NCBI GenBank assembly: GCA_015222915.1 | Contig: JADFWE010000163.1 | Coordinates: 1-8,461, forward strand | Reading direction: 5' to 3' | Origin: Pseudomonadota bacterium | GTDB lineage: Bacteria; Pseudomonadota; Gammaproteobacteria; SZUA-229 | Length of the DNA stretch: 8,461 nucleotides | Shown: positions 1 through 6,999 of the stretch, piece by piece | Layout: each line of letters starts with the position of its first letter | Numbering within the stretch: the stretch's first letter is position 1 | Made by a program: the position numbers and the translations under genes | Notes under the pieces: model-generated | Seen by the model: only the letters and a program-made list of their open reading frames with translations | The model's database searches: none | Told to the model about the DNA's origin: nothing

Positions 1-51
1 GAACAGTAGTGGACGGCATAGCCACTGGTTCATTTCGTGTTTTTAGCTTTT

Positions 52-82
52 AACGAACGACGAATAACGAACGACGAATAAC
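52..82. repeat. 14-bp tandem repeat, about 2.2 copies
   Basis: The unit AACGAACGACGAAT occurs at 52-65 and again, perfectly, at 66-79, followed by a partial AAC. It lies just beyond the 3' end of the fixH-like gene, between an isolated AAGGAG-like sequence (minus strand, about 84-90) and the window edge. A related stretch, AAACGAACGAAT, is found at 2171-2182 in the ccoG leader. The repetition is directly visible; function is unknown. It may belong to a dispersed intergenic repeat family, but one window cannot show that. Confidence 0.85.
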
Positions 83-91
83 TTCTCCTTT

Positions 92-108
92 GTGTCAACA
101 ACTGACAC
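92..108. other. Small hairpin after fixH-like gene
   Basis: GTGTCA (92-97) and TGACAC (103-108) form a perfect 6-bp inverted repeat with a 5-nt loop, about 20 nt past the stop codon of the ccoH/fixH gene. It could weakly mark the 3' end of the minus-strand transcript. On that strand it is followed by AAAGGAG rather than a run of T, so it does not look like a classical intrinsic terminator. Confidence 0.4.
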
Positions 109-128
109 TGAAACCAATGCCACAATAA

Positions 129-635
129 CTAATAGTCGCTCTGCAACTGGATCAGGTTTTCAGCAGCCACGTGATAGCGCGAGTTAATCTTCCAGTCGGC
201 ATCGGCTATCTCGAAATACCATACACCTTTACTGATCGGCTGGCTTATATTGCCGATGTAACCATCATCGATGCCATGATTCATCACGATGGTGATATCG
301 CTGTTGGCCCGCGTAGCGTGCTGCAACTTCAGCTCCAGCACCGGAGGAAACGCCGGAAGCAGGCCCTTATCGAAACGCAGTGTAATCGCTTTCGAGTTAG
401 TGCTGAATTCAATCGTTGCCTTCAGGCCAAGCTCGGCGGCTTTCTCATCCCGTATGATGACGCTGTTGATCGCCAGACCTCGCTTGTAATAATCATCTGC
501 CACCAGACCGTCATCGGTATCGACCGCCAGCCAGATCATGACCACACCCATGATGACTGCCGAAAACGGGATAGCGATCATCATCCATACCAGCGGATGC
601 TTGTGCCAGGGTTTGCTCTCTTCTGCTAACTGCAT
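129..635 (-). CDS. ccoH: CcoH/FixH-family cbb3 oxidase assembly protein
   Basis: This 168-residue protein is a FixH/CcoH-type single-pass membrane protein. The family is needed for assembly or stability of cbb3 cytochrome oxidase, probably by contacting the oxidase subunits and the CcoI copper transporter. A short cytoplasmic N-terminus is followed by one hydrophobic segment (about residues 14-38). Then comes the characteristic DDYYKRGL stretch (47-54), the family's D-x-Y-Y-x-x-G-L signature just outside the membrane, and a periplasmic beta-rich domain ending with a GVWYFEI-type strand (137-143). The start has an AAGG Shine-Dalgarno about 8 nt upstream. It follows ccoG on the same strand with a 76-nt gap, the usual ccoG-ccoH order, and is probably the last gene of the operon visible here. 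In many bacteria ccoI and ccoS come next; here ccoI lies at the other end of the locus. Family assignment is firm; the exact molecular role of FixH is not settled. Confidence 0.9.
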   Translation of the reverse strand: MQLAEESKPWHKHPLVWMMIAIPFSAVIMGVVMIWLAVDTDDGLVADDYYKRGLAINSVIIRDEKAAELGLKATIEFSTNSKAITLRFDKGLLPAFPPVLELKLQHATRANSDITIVMNHGIDDGYIGNISQPISKGVWYFEIADADWKINSRYHVAAENLIQLQSDY

Positions 636-711
636 GTTTGTTACCTTAACTGTTCAGGGTGCCGTCTATAGGCATAGTCTATTATTGCCGGCCTACTAAA
701 AGCAGGACTAC

Positions 712-2139
712 TTACTTAAAACTGGGCCCGAGGAAGCGCGCATCCTCGACCACTTCAAGATCATCGTTACCGATCGCTTTCAGTGTAAACGTGATCTCAT
801 TGCTGCGCTTTTCGAGATTATATGCATCGACCTGTACCCGTACCGGCAACTCGACAACCTCACCGCTTTTAACGTGCAGCACGTCCCGATCTTTTTTCAG
901 GATGAGGTCTGGAATACCTTCAGCCGTCAGCGTGTAGTCATGATCCTGTTGATCCATGTTCAACAGTTTGATGATGTAGACATTCTCGATCAGGCCTTCA
1001 TTTGTCTCACGATACAAGGTATTACGGTCACGGATGACATCGAGGGCGATAGGTGTCCTGGTAAGAATAGAATAAAATGCGCTTATCGTCACGCCTATAA
1101 GAATCAATGCGTATAACACGATACGAGGCCGGAAGACTTGTGTCGGCGTTCCACGCAAGGTATTCTCAGTGGTGTATTTGATAAGCCCCTTGTCATAACC
1201 CATCTTGTCCATGACATCATCACAGGCATCGATACAGGCAGCACAGCCGATACACTGATACTGCAGACCATCCCTGATATCGATCCCGGTCGGACAGACC
1301 TGCACACAGATGGTGCAGTCGATGCAATCACCCAGACCTGCCTCTTTCTTGTCGACAGTTTTCTTCCTTGGCCCCATCGGTAGACCACGCGCAGGATCAA
1401 ACGAGATGATCATGGTATCGTGGTCGAACATGGCACTCTGGAAACGCGCGTAAGGGCACATATACATGCACACCTGCTCTCTCAACCAGCCGGCATTGCC
1501 GTAGGTTGCAAGCGCATAGAAATAGATCCAGAAAGTCTCCCATGGGCCAATATTGAAAGTCAGGAAGTTAACCGTCAGTTCACGCATCGGTGAGAAGTAA
1601 CCGACGAAAGTCACCCCGGTAAACAGGGAGAAGGCCACCCAGATAAAATGCTTGGTCGCTTTGATACGAAACTTGCGGAATGAATTCGGTTGTTTGTCCA
1701 GCTTCATCTGCTGCGGACGCGAACCTTCGACCTTTCGCTCTATCCACAGGAAGGCTTCTGTCCATACCGTCTGCGGGCAGGCATAACCACACCACACGCG
1801 CCCGGCCAGAGCAGTAACAAAGAACAGGCCCAGGGCGGCGACGATCAGCAAAAGAGCTAGATAGAAAAAATCCTGCGGCCAGAACACCATATTGAAGATA
1901 TAGAACTTGCGTTCAGGCAGATCGAACAACACCGACTGATGCCCACCCCATTGCAGCCAGGGCAGAACATAATACAGGCCCAGCAAGGTCACCACGCCCG
2001 TAGTACGTAGAGCTGCGAACAGGCCGTGCACTTCTCGCGGATAGATTTTTTTACGTTTGGCGTAGAGTGATTTATCTACGTCATCGCCTTGCTTCTTATC
2101 CGTTACCGGGGACTCAACGGTTGATGTTTTTTCAGTCAT
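712..2139 (-). CDS. ccoG: CcoG (RdxA/FixG) polyferredoxin, cbb3 oxidase assembly
   Basis: This 475-residue integral membrane iron-sulfur protein belongs to the CcoG/RdxA/FixG family, which is linked to reduction of Cu(II) for cbb3 oxidase maturation. After a charged cytoplasmic N-terminus (1-45) there are several membrane helices (about 46-63, 91-112, 163-183, 199-213). They carry two conserved cysteine pairs: CGYACPQ (C117, C121) and CMYMCPY (C224, C228). A ferredoxin domain follows with two full 4Fe-4S sets: C272/C275/C278 with C282, and C296/C299/C302 with C306. A last helix (about 338-358) precedes a C-terminal Ig-like periplasmic domain (about 365-475), as in FixG. Length is normal and no cluster ligand is missing. 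The Shine-Dalgarno is weak and distant (AAGG about 13 nt before ATG). It is separated from the upstream small membrane protein gene by 202 nt, so it may have its own promoter. ccoH follows after 76 nt. Confidence 0.96.
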   Translation of the reverse strand: MTEKTSTVESPVTDKKQGDDVDKSLYAKRKKIYPREVHGLFAALRTTGVVTLLGLYYVLPWLQWGGHQSVLFDLPERKFYIFNMVFWPQDFFYLALLLIVAALGLFFVTALAGRVWCGYACPQTVWTEAFLWIERKVEGSRPQQMKLDKQPNSFRKFRIKATKHFIWVAFSLFTGVTFVGYFSPMRELTVNFLTFNIGPWETFWIYFYALATYGNAGWLREQVCMYMCPYARFQSAMFDHDTMIISFDPARGLPMGPRKKTVDKKEAGLGDCIDCTICVQVCPTGIDIRDGLQYQCIGCAACIDACDDVMDKMGYDKGLIKYTTENTLRGTPTQVFRPRIVLYALILIGVTISAFYSILTRTPIALDVIRDRNTLYRETNEGLIENVYIIKLLNMDQQDHDYTLTAEGIPDLILKKDRDVLHVKSGEVVELPVRVQVDAYNLEKRSNEITFTLKAIGNDDLEVVEDARFLGPSFK

Positions 2140-2169
2140 TATTAGTTTATTACCTTATACTATTATTCA

Positions 2170-2214
2170 TAAACGAACGAATTTTTAAACAACACAATGA
2201 ACGAGATTCGTTTA
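2170..2214. repeat. 8-bp inverted repeat in ccoG leader
   Basis: TAAACGAA (2170-2177) and TTCGTTTA (2207-2214) are perfect inverted copies with 29 nt between them. The right arm is itself part of a tighter inverted repeat, AACGA-GAT-TCGTT (2200-2212). They lie 31-75 nt upstream of the ccoG start codon. This could be an operator or an mRNA hairpin in the ccoG leader, or chance in AT-rich DNA. The rest of the 202-nt gap (2140-2341) holds no gene I can support. Confidence 0.4.
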
Positions 2215-2341
2215 GTAATTTAGTGTCAGATCAGAGATCTATCGTCAGGCTTGTATTACGGAAGATGGTCTCAATCTGCAAGTTGCCCAGTCAACCGTGC
2301 AGTAAGAGCATGGGCTGATGGTCATAACCGGATACTGGTGA

Positions 2342-2665
2342 TTAGTCCCTGGCGGCATTTTCTTTTGCCACAACTCGGGCAGCTTCAGTAGCGAGTTCAA
2401 GCGCCTCTGCTTTTGCTCTCTCTCTTGCCCTGTTAATCGTTTCACAAGGTTTCAGGAAATAGCAGGTTGCTGCTGCGGTTGCCGCACCAAAAGCCCAGAA
2501 CAGGAAGAAAGTGATGGTATAAAAACCCAGGTGACTTACGTCGTGCTCGATGAATAAAACGGTGGGATCAAACGCGGTAGAAAACAAAACGGTTGCTATC
2601 CCCGCCATGATAAAAGCAGGCCAGAAGATAGCAACCACACGTTGTATTAAGGGTATCGCATTCAT
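2342..2665 (-). CDS. Small two-helix membrane protein in cco operon, function unknown
   Basis: This 107-residue protein has no named function that I recognise. Two clear hydrophobic helices (about residues 8-30 and 46-69) flank a short loop with a FDP motif (32-34) and a histidine-containing segment (41-45). C68 and C74 lie at the inner end of the second helix. The last 30 or so residues are charged and alanine/glutamate-rich, likely an amphipathic cytoplasmic helix. It sits between ccoP (98-nt gap) and ccoG (202-nt gap) on the same strand, so it is probably co-transcribed with the oxidase. Small membrane proteins of this general shape occur beside ccoP/ccoG in other gammaproteobacteria, from memory and not checked. 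Coding is supported by the position, strand and clean helix pattern. The ribosome-binding site is weak (AAGGG about 14 nt upstream). A role in oxidase assembly or stability is only an inference from context. Confidence 0.75.
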   Translation of the reverse strand: MNAIPLIQRVVAIFWPAFIMAGIATVLFSTAFDPTVLFIEHDVSHLGFYTITFFLFWAFGAATAAATCYFLKPCETINRARERAKAEALELATEAARVVAKENAARD

Positions 2666-2763
2666 GCCCGAATACTACCCTTAGACAGCTTCTATGTATA
2701 GAGCCATCTTGTCAGTTTTTTACTTTACAGACCCTTCCACAGACCTTGCCAGCGGGAATATCC

Positions 2764-3669
2764 CTACTCGGCAGATCCGTTAGACAGACTGTAAATATAG
2801 CCAGCGAGTATATGTACTTTTGCTTTACCGAGGAACTCGCTGTGTGCAGGCATTATGCCGTTACGACCCTTGGCGATAGTCTCTTTGATAGAACGAGGCG
2901 AACCACCATACAACCAGACATTATCAGCCAGGTTAGGTGCCCCCAAAGCCTGATTACCTGTACCGTCAGGCTGATGACAGGCAACACAGAACATATCAAA
3001 TTTTGTTTTGCCCGCTTCTGCCAGTGTCGCATCAACATCACGACCGGAAAGGCTCATGACATATGTCGCTACCTGGTTAACACCTTCTTCACCACCCAGA
3101 GGCGCTTCCCATGCTGGCATTACACCTGCACGGCCATGACTGATGGACTGTTCAATGACCGCTGCATCACCACCATATAACCAGTCACCATCACGAAGAT
3201 TAGGAAAACCAGGTGCACCACGTGCATCGGAACCATGACAGACGGCGCAGTAAGTTACGAATAAACGCTCACCTGCTTTCATCGCAGCAGCATTCGATGA
3301 TAATTCTGACACCGGTGTTTTCTCAAACTGAGCGAACAGCGGACCGAACTCGGCATCAGCATCAGCGACTTCCTGCTCATACTCACCGATCTCTGTCCAG
3401 CCTAACAGGCCTTTAAAAGAACCCATACCAGGGTAAAGAATCAGGTAACCGATGGCAAAAACCATGGTGAAATAGAACATGAATAACCACCAGCGTGGCA
3501 ACGGATTATTCAGCTCCTGCAGATCTTCATCCCATACATGCCCTGTTGGCACACCTTCTTCTGTATCCGCTTTATTAGTGCCTTGTAACAAAAAGAATAA
3601 CCAGATGATACCGCCACCAGCTATCGCAATAATAAACCAACTCCAGAATTCACTGGTAAAGTCAGACAT
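2764..3669 (-). CDS. ccoP: cbb3-type cytochrome c oxidase subunit III, CcoP (dihaem cytochrome c)
   Basis: CcoP is the membrane-anchored dihaem c-type cytochrome that takes electrons from soluble donors and passes them through CcoO to the CcoN active site. The 301-residue product starts with two hydrophobic helices (about 8-29 and 59-80), so it is the two-helix form of CcoP, with a conserved linker between them (VWDEDLQELNNPLPRWW, 45-61). Two cytochrome c domains follow, with haem motifs CAVCH (141-145) and CVACH (228-232) and candidate distal methionine ligands in VMP (M184) and IMP (M273). Length is typical. A good Shine-Dalgarno (AGAGGA, 6 nt before ATG) fixes the start. It follows ccoQ after an unusually long 129-nt gap containing tandem repeats and a hairpin, and precedes the unnamed two-helix protein gene. 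It belongs to the ccoNOQP operon. Confidence 0.97.
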   Translation of the reverse strand: MSDFTSEFWSWFIIAIAGGGIIWLFFLLQGTNKADTEEGVPTGHVWDEDLQELNNPLPRWWLFMFYFTMVFAIGYLILYPGMGSFKGLLGWTEIGEYEQEVADADAEFGPLFAQFEKTPVSELSSNAAAMKAGERLFVTYCAVCHGSDARGAPGFPNLRDGDWLYGGDAAVIEQSISHGRAGVMPAWEAPLGGEEGVNQVATYVMSLSGRDVDATLAEAGKTKFDMFCVACHQPDGTGNQALGAPNLADNVWLYGGSPRSIKETIAKGRNGIMPAHSEFLGKAKVHILAGYIYSLSNGSAE

Positions 3670-3738
3670 AATAATTCCTCTTAACCTTGTTGTTTTTTAC
3701 GAACCTTTACGGTCCACTAAACTTCTAATTTTTGTTCT

Positions 3739-3761
3739 GAACAGATAACCACGCCCTGTTC
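3739..3761. other. Intercistronic hairpin between ccoQ and ccoP
   Basis: GAACAG (3739-3744) and CTGTTC (3756-3761) are a perfect 6-bp inverted repeat around an 11-nt loop, 70 nt upstream of the ccoP start. No T-run follows on the minus strand, so termination is unlikely. An mRNA processing or stability element is possible but unproven. Confidence 0.4.
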
Positions 3762-3771
3762 GCTCAAGCCG

Positions 3772-3795
3772 TTTACTCAGCCCTTTACTCAGCCC
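3772..3795. repeat. 12-bp tandem repeat after ccoQ stop
   Basis: Two perfect, adjacent copies of TTTACTCAGCCC (3772-3783, 3784-3795) are present, with a degenerate third copy, TTCGCTCAAGCCG, at 3759-3771. On the minus strand they read GGGCTGAGTAAA and begin 3 nt after the ccoQ stop codon. Because the unit is a multiple of three, it keeps the ccoQ frame open beyond its stop. It probably arose by local slippage and explains part of the long ccoQ-ccoP gap. Confidence 0.85.
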
Positions 3796-3798
3796 GTC

Positions 3799-3969
3799 TC
3801 AGGTTTTTCTGCGCTGGTCATCCGTTACGGCTTCGTCGTCATCCAGTGCCATTCTTGAGGCCTTGTCGAAGTCATCTTTACGACGACTGCTCAGCGCCCA
3901 GAACAATACACCGATAAAAAAGACAAAAGCGACAACGGTCCAGACAATATGAAGTATTGATGCATCCAT
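3799..3969 (-). CDS. ccoQ: cbb3-type cytochrome c oxidase subunit CcoQ (small subunit)
   Basis: This is a 56-residue reading frame between ccoO and ccoP, the expected place for ccoQ. The product has one hydrophobic helix (about residues 5-26, ending in the FWALSSRRK boundary at 23-31) and then a short acidic, charged cytoplasmic tail. This is the FixQ/CcoQ layout: one membrane helix, a conserved W-A near its end, and a tail of basic then acidic residues. Length is normal for CcoQ. The protein is known to stabilise the association of CcoP with the CcoNO core. It begins 33 nt after the ccoO stop, with an AGG-containing ribosome-binding region about 9 nt upstream. After the TGA the frame stays open for another 34 codons to a TAA, through the 12-bp tandem repeat. 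The tail read past the stop does not resemble a conserved CcoQ, so the TGA end is preferred. Confidence 0.9.
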   Translation of the reverse strand: MDASILHIVWTVVAFVFFIGVLFWALSSRRKDDFDKASRMALDDDEAVTDDQRRKT

Positions 3970-4002
3970 AATTAATTACCTGTCTTATCAGCCAGCCGGA
4001 TC

Positions 4003-4617
4003 TTAACGACGTTGTTTTACGTGAAGGCCCAGTGACTGCAAATATGCAACAACGGCGTCCAGCTCGGTTTTACCTTCCAGTGTAGCCGGCGCTGCTTCGA
4101 TCTCAGCTTCGCTGTATGGATGTCCCATGAAAGCCAGTGTAGACATCTTGGTTTTGGTCAAACTGCTATCCAGCGCGCTCTCAGCTAACCACGGGTATGA
4201 AGGCATGATCGACTCAGGCACAACATCACGCGGATTGGTCAGATGTACACGATGCCAGTCGTCTGAATAACGACCACCAACACGGTGCAGATCAGGACCT
4301 GTACGTTTTGAACCCCACAGGAACGGGCGGTCATAGATAAACTCACCGGCGACCGAATAATGGCCATAACGTTCTGTCTCGGCACGGAATGGACGAATCA
4401 TCTGTGAATGACAGCCGACGCAGCCTTCACGGATATAGATATCGCGACCTTCCAGCTGCAAGGCGGTATAGGGTTTCAGACCAGCAACTGGTTCAGTCGT
4501 AGAATGCTGAAAGAACAAAGGCACGATCTGTGCGAGGCCACCCCATATCACTGCCACCAGTGATAAAACGATGAGTACGCCTACTTTGGTTTCAGCTTGA
4601 TCTTGAATCGTTGACAT
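4003..4617 (-). CDS. ccoO: cbb3-type cytochrome c oxidase subunit II, CcoO (monohaem cytochrome c)
   Basis: CcoO is the membrane-anchored monohaem cytochrome c that passes electrons from CcoP to the low-spin haem b of CcoN. The 204-residue product has one N-terminal helix (about 12-36) that also anchors it. The haem motif CVGCH lies at 66-70 in the family's [15 protein letters not shown] context. The segment around [18 protein letters not shown] (105-122) is strongly conserved in CcoO, and the likely distal ligand M138 lies in SIMPSYPW. Length matches the family. A strong GAGGAG Shine-Dalgarno 7 nt before ATG supports the start. The gene begins 46 nt after ccoN, and ccoQ starts 33 nt after it. 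No anomalies were seen. Confidence 0.97.
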   Translation of the reverse strand: MSTIQDQAETKVGVLIVLSLVAVIWGGLAQIVPLFFQHSTTEPVAGLKPYTALQLEGRDIYIREGCVGCHSQMIRPFRAETERYGHYSVAGEFIYDRPFLWGSKRTGPDLHRVGGRYSDDWHRVHLTNPRDVVPESIMPSYPWLAESALDSSLTKTKMSTLAFMGHPYSEAEIEAAPATLEGKTELDAVVAYLQSLGLHVKQRR

Positions 4618-4645
4618 TTAAATTCTCCTCTAAATCTTGTGTACT

Positions 4646-4661
4646 GCGGCTAATGCGCCGC
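4646..4661. other. GC hairpin at ccoN 3' end
   Basis: GCGGC (4646-4650) and GCCGC (4657-4661) can pair around a 6-nt loop in the 46-nt ccoN-ccoO gap, directly after the ccoN stop. With no T-run it is unlikely to terminate. It may protect or delimit the ccoN message, but a 5-bp stem can arise by chance. Confidence 0.3.
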
Positions 4662-4663
4662 TT

Positions 4664-6088
4664 CTAGTGTGCAGCCGCAGGCTCAGGAATAACGGCAACT
4701 GCCGCCTTGCCCTTCGCAATGGTCCTGGTCATGTTATAAGCCATGATCAGCATACCTGTCAGGAACAGCAGGCCGCCACTAGCACGAACGATATAGAACG
4801 GATGCATCGCCTGAACACTCTCAACAAAACTGTACGTCAGCGTACCGTCGTTATTAATCGCACGCCACATAAGACCCTGCATGATGCCTGAGATCCACAT
4901 AGATGTGATGTACAGCACGATTCCGATCGTTGCGATCCAGAAATGTGTTTCGATCAGCTTCTGACTGTAGATCTCGGTATCGAATAATTTAGGGATCAGG
5001 AAGTACATCGCACCGATACTCACCATAGCCACCCAGCCTAAAGCTCCAGAGTGTACGTGACCGACGGTCCAGTCAGTGTAATGAGATAAAGCATTCACTG
5101 TTTTGATCGCCATCATCGGACCTTCGAAGGTAGACATACCATAGAACGAGACCGATACGATGAGGAATTTAAGGATCGGATCACTGCGCAGTTTTTCCCA
5201 GGCACCGGACAAGGTCATGATGCCGTTGATCATGCCGCCCCATGAAGGCGCTAACAGGATCAGCGAGAACGCCATACCTAATGACTGAGTCCAGTCAGGC
5301 AGTGCGGTGTAATGCAGATGATGAGGACCCGCCCAGATGTAAGTGAATGATAAAGCCCAGAAATGCACAACAGACAGACGGTATGAATAAACCGGACGTT
5401 CCGCCTGCTTGGGAATGAAGTAGTACATGATGCCGAGGAAGCCCGCTGTCAGGAAGAAACCCACCGCGTTATGACCATACCACCATTGCACCATCGCATC
5501 CTGAACACCTGAATAAGCAGAATAGGATTTGAACAAGCTGACTGGAACCGCAGCACTGTTAACGATGTGCAGCATGGCAACCGTCAGGATGAAAGCCCCG
5601 AAGAACCAGTTAGCAACATAGATATGCTTAACCCGACGCTTGGCGATGGTACCGAAGAACACTACCGCATAAGCCACCCATACCACGGTGATCAGGATAT
5701 CGATCGGCCATTCCAGCTCAGCATATTCTTTAGAAGAGGTAAGGCCCATGGGCAGGGTAACCACTGCCGACGCGATGACCAGCATCCAGCCGATAAACGT
5801 AAATTGCGCCAGTTTTGGCGCAAACAAACGCACATGACAGGTGCGCTGGACGACATAATAAGAGGTAGCAAATAATGCCGAGCCACCGAAGCCGAACACT
5901 ACCGCATTGGTATGCAACGGACGCAAACGCCCAAATGATAACCAGGAAGTATCGAAGTTGAGAACCGGCCATGCCATCTGTGATGCGATAAGCACACCGA
6001 CCGTCATACCGACAATACCGAGAATGATCGTCGTTATTGCAAACTGACGTACAACGGTATAATCATAAGTCATAGTTTCATTGTTCAT
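4664..6088 (-). CDS. ccoN: cbb3-type cytochrome c oxidase subunit I, CcoN (catalytic)
   Basis: CcoN is the haem-copper catalytic subunit. It reduces O2 to water at the haem b3-CuB site and pumps protons across the inner membrane; cbb3 enzymes have high O2 affinity. The 474-residue product is a polytopic helix bundle of normal length. Every key residue expected by comparison with the known cbb3 structure is visible. H60 (LHTN) and H346 are the low-spin haem b ligands and H344 (GHVHSG) is the haem b3 ligand. H206 (WWYGHNAVG), H256 and H257 (AGPHHLHY) bind CuB. Y250 is placed to form the His-Tyr cross-link with H206, and E322 (FEGP) lies near the active site. The C-terminus is alanine-rich. The start has AAGGCGG about 9 nt upstream; a second in-frame ATG at codon 6 is possible. 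It is the first gene of ccoNOQP, 196 nt after the YIP1-family gene. No strong Fnr box is visible directly in front. Confidence 0.98.
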   Translation of the reverse strand: MNNETMTYDYTVVRQFAITTIILGIVGMTVGVLIASQMAWPVLNFDTSWLSFGRLRPLHTNAVVFGFGGSALFATSYYVVQRTCHVRLFAPKLAQFTFIGWMLVIASAVVTLPMGLTSSKEYAELEWPIDILITVVWVAYAVVFFGTIAKRRVKHIYVANWFFGAFILTVAMLHIVNSAAVPVSLFKSYSAYSGVQDAMVQWWYGHNAVGFFLTAGFLGIMYYFIPKQAERPVYSYRLSVVHFWALSFTYIWAGPHHLHYTALPDWTQSLGMAFSLILLAPSWGGMINGIMTLSGAWEKLRSDPILKFLIVSVSFYGMSTFEGPMMAIKTVNALSHYTDWTVGHVHSGALGWVAMVSIGAMYFLIPKLFDTEIYSQKLIETHFWIATIGIVLYITSMWISGIMQGLMWRAINNDGTLTYSFVESVQAMHPFYIVRASGGLLFLTGMLIMAYNMTRTIAKGKAAVAVIPEPAAAH

Positions 6089-6141
6089 AAATGTAGTCCG
6101 CCTTAGGTGGTCGTAACCCTTTTCAAAGATAAATAACTTAA

Positions 6142-6167
6142 ATTACCGCCCGTACGTACGCAGTAAT
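6142..6167. promoter_or_regulatory. Nested palindrome in ccoN leader (possible operator)
   Basis: A perfect 10-bp palindrome, CGTACGTACG (6151-6160), is enclosed by the inverted pair ATTAC (6142-6146) and GTAAT (6163-6167), with the two centres offset by 1 bp. It lies 54-79 nt upstream of the ccoN start, in the 196-nt gap after the YIP1-family gene. Such symmetry suits a dimeric regulator or an mRNA hairpin. It does not match the Fnr consensus, and I do not recognise the binding protein. Confidence 0.35.
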
Positions 6168-6284
6168 GCGTAAACGAATCCAATAATTCTCTATAAGCTT
6201 ATTAGCATATAAGCGTTTAAGCAATGCCATAAATTCAGTAACTGGAAATTAATTTCACTTACTGTTGAACTTTCTGCCGAAAGC

Positions 6285-6884
6285 CTAGTCTACAAATTGT
6301 GGCGCAAACCCGTTGAACCAGAGGATGGCTGTAGCAACCATCATTATGATTAACGCTACCATGCCGACAGCGAGTATCGAGCTTGAAAACAGAAATGCAC
6401 GATCCTCGTCAATCTCCATCATCACCGGCACACCGGTATACAAAAGCTTAACTGAATACGCCAGTGCGGGTAAACCGACGACAAAGTTAAGCCACAAAAT
6501 CGGCAATAACTCTACAAAACCTACGAGAAACAATGGTGTCGCAGTGTAGGAAGCCAGACGGATACAGCGTGACAGGTTCTGCTCGGAACCATAGGTCTTG
6601 CCCATCCAGTAGATCATTACCCCCATACTGAACGTACCGACCAATACCACGAGGTAATAAGCAACAGCAATAATCAGTGCACTGTCGGTCGAAAGCTTAA
6701 CCGCCTCACGGGCGCCGATCTCCCAACCGAACATGGTGGTTCCAAAGTAACCGGAAACCGGTGCAATGGCAGCCATGATAAACACATAACCGCAATAACA
6801 CTTACCGATGCTACAGTCTACATCACGAATTTTTTTCCATTCTTCCGATGGGTTAAACAGTATACCAAACAGGTGTGACAGCAT
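6285..6884 (-). CDS. YIP1-family (DUF1282/YohC-like) inner membrane protein
   Basis: This 199-residue polytopic membrane protein resembles the bacterial YIP1/DUF1282 group (E. coli YohC-like). Its general function is not established. An N-terminal NPSEEWKKI segment (11-19) matches the family's usual opening. About five hydrophobic segments follow (around 32-50, 69-94, 113-131, 133-150 and 166-190). The stretch GLPALAYSVKLLYTGVPVMM (137-156) and the following DRAFLFSSSI (161-170) are the most family-like parts. A good Shine-Dalgarno (AGGAG, 7 nt before ATG) sets the start. It lies between fnr and ccoN on the same strand, behind an apparent Fnr-activated promoter. No convincing terminator separates it from ccoN: only a 5-bp hairpin with no T-run follows its stop. 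Co-expression with the oxidase under low oxygen is therefore likely. A role in oxidase biogenesis or membrane adaptation is inference only. Confidence 0.85.
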   Translation of the reverse strand: MLSHLFGILFNPSEEWKKIRDVDCSIGKCYCGYVFIMAAIAPVSGYFGTTMFGWEIGAREAVKLSTDSALIIAVAYYLVVLVGTFSMGVMIYWMGKTYGSEQNLSRCIRLASYTATPLFLVGFVELLPILWLNFVVGLPALAYSVKLLYTGVPVMMEIDEDRAFLFSSSILAVGMVALIIMMVATAILWFNGFAPQFVD

Positions 6885-6972
6885 AGTTTTTCTCCTGGTT
6901 ATTAGAGGTAGCTAACTACACAGCATCAAACACCGGTATACAATCAAACCATATGACGGAATTATGCCGCGC

Positions 6973-6978
6973 AGTATA
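6973..6978 (-). promoter_or_regulatory. -10 element of the YIP1-family gene promoter
   Basis: The minus strand reads TATACT here, a 5/6 match to TATAAT. Its centre is 31 bp from the centre of the Fnr box at 7000-7013, close to the 32 bp expected when Fnr binds at -41.5. The predicted start of transcription is near 6965-6966, giving a leader of about 82 nt. There is no good -35 hexamer, as expected for an activator-dependent class II promoter. Confidence 0.6.
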
Positions 6979-6999
6979 TTGAAATAAAATTAAATAAAT

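Noticed and set aside
31..33. Possible start codon of a further minus-strand gene (ATG at 33, 11 codons to the edge)
   Set aside because: No ribosome-binding site at proper distance and too few codons to recognise a family.
171..629. Plus-strand open frame opposite the fixH-like gene (152 codons)
   Set aside because: Antisense to a clear FixH protein; composition is that of a shadow frame, with no domain or ribosome-binding site.
2245..2445. Minus-strand 66-codon frame spanning the end of the small membrane protein gene and the ccoG leader
   Set aside because: Largely overlaps the better supported two-helix protein and shows no helix, motif or ribosome-binding site.
2746..3180. Plus-strand open frame opposite ccoP (144 codons)
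   Set aside because: Antisense to the cytochrome c domains of CcoP; the odd His/Cys/Thr-rich sequence comes from the complementary haem-motif codons.
6430..6943. 14-mer ACACCGGTATACAA present at 6430-6443 and 6930-6943
   Set aside because: One copy encodes conserved YIP1-family residues and the other is in the leader; no flanking similarity, so chance is the simplest explanation.
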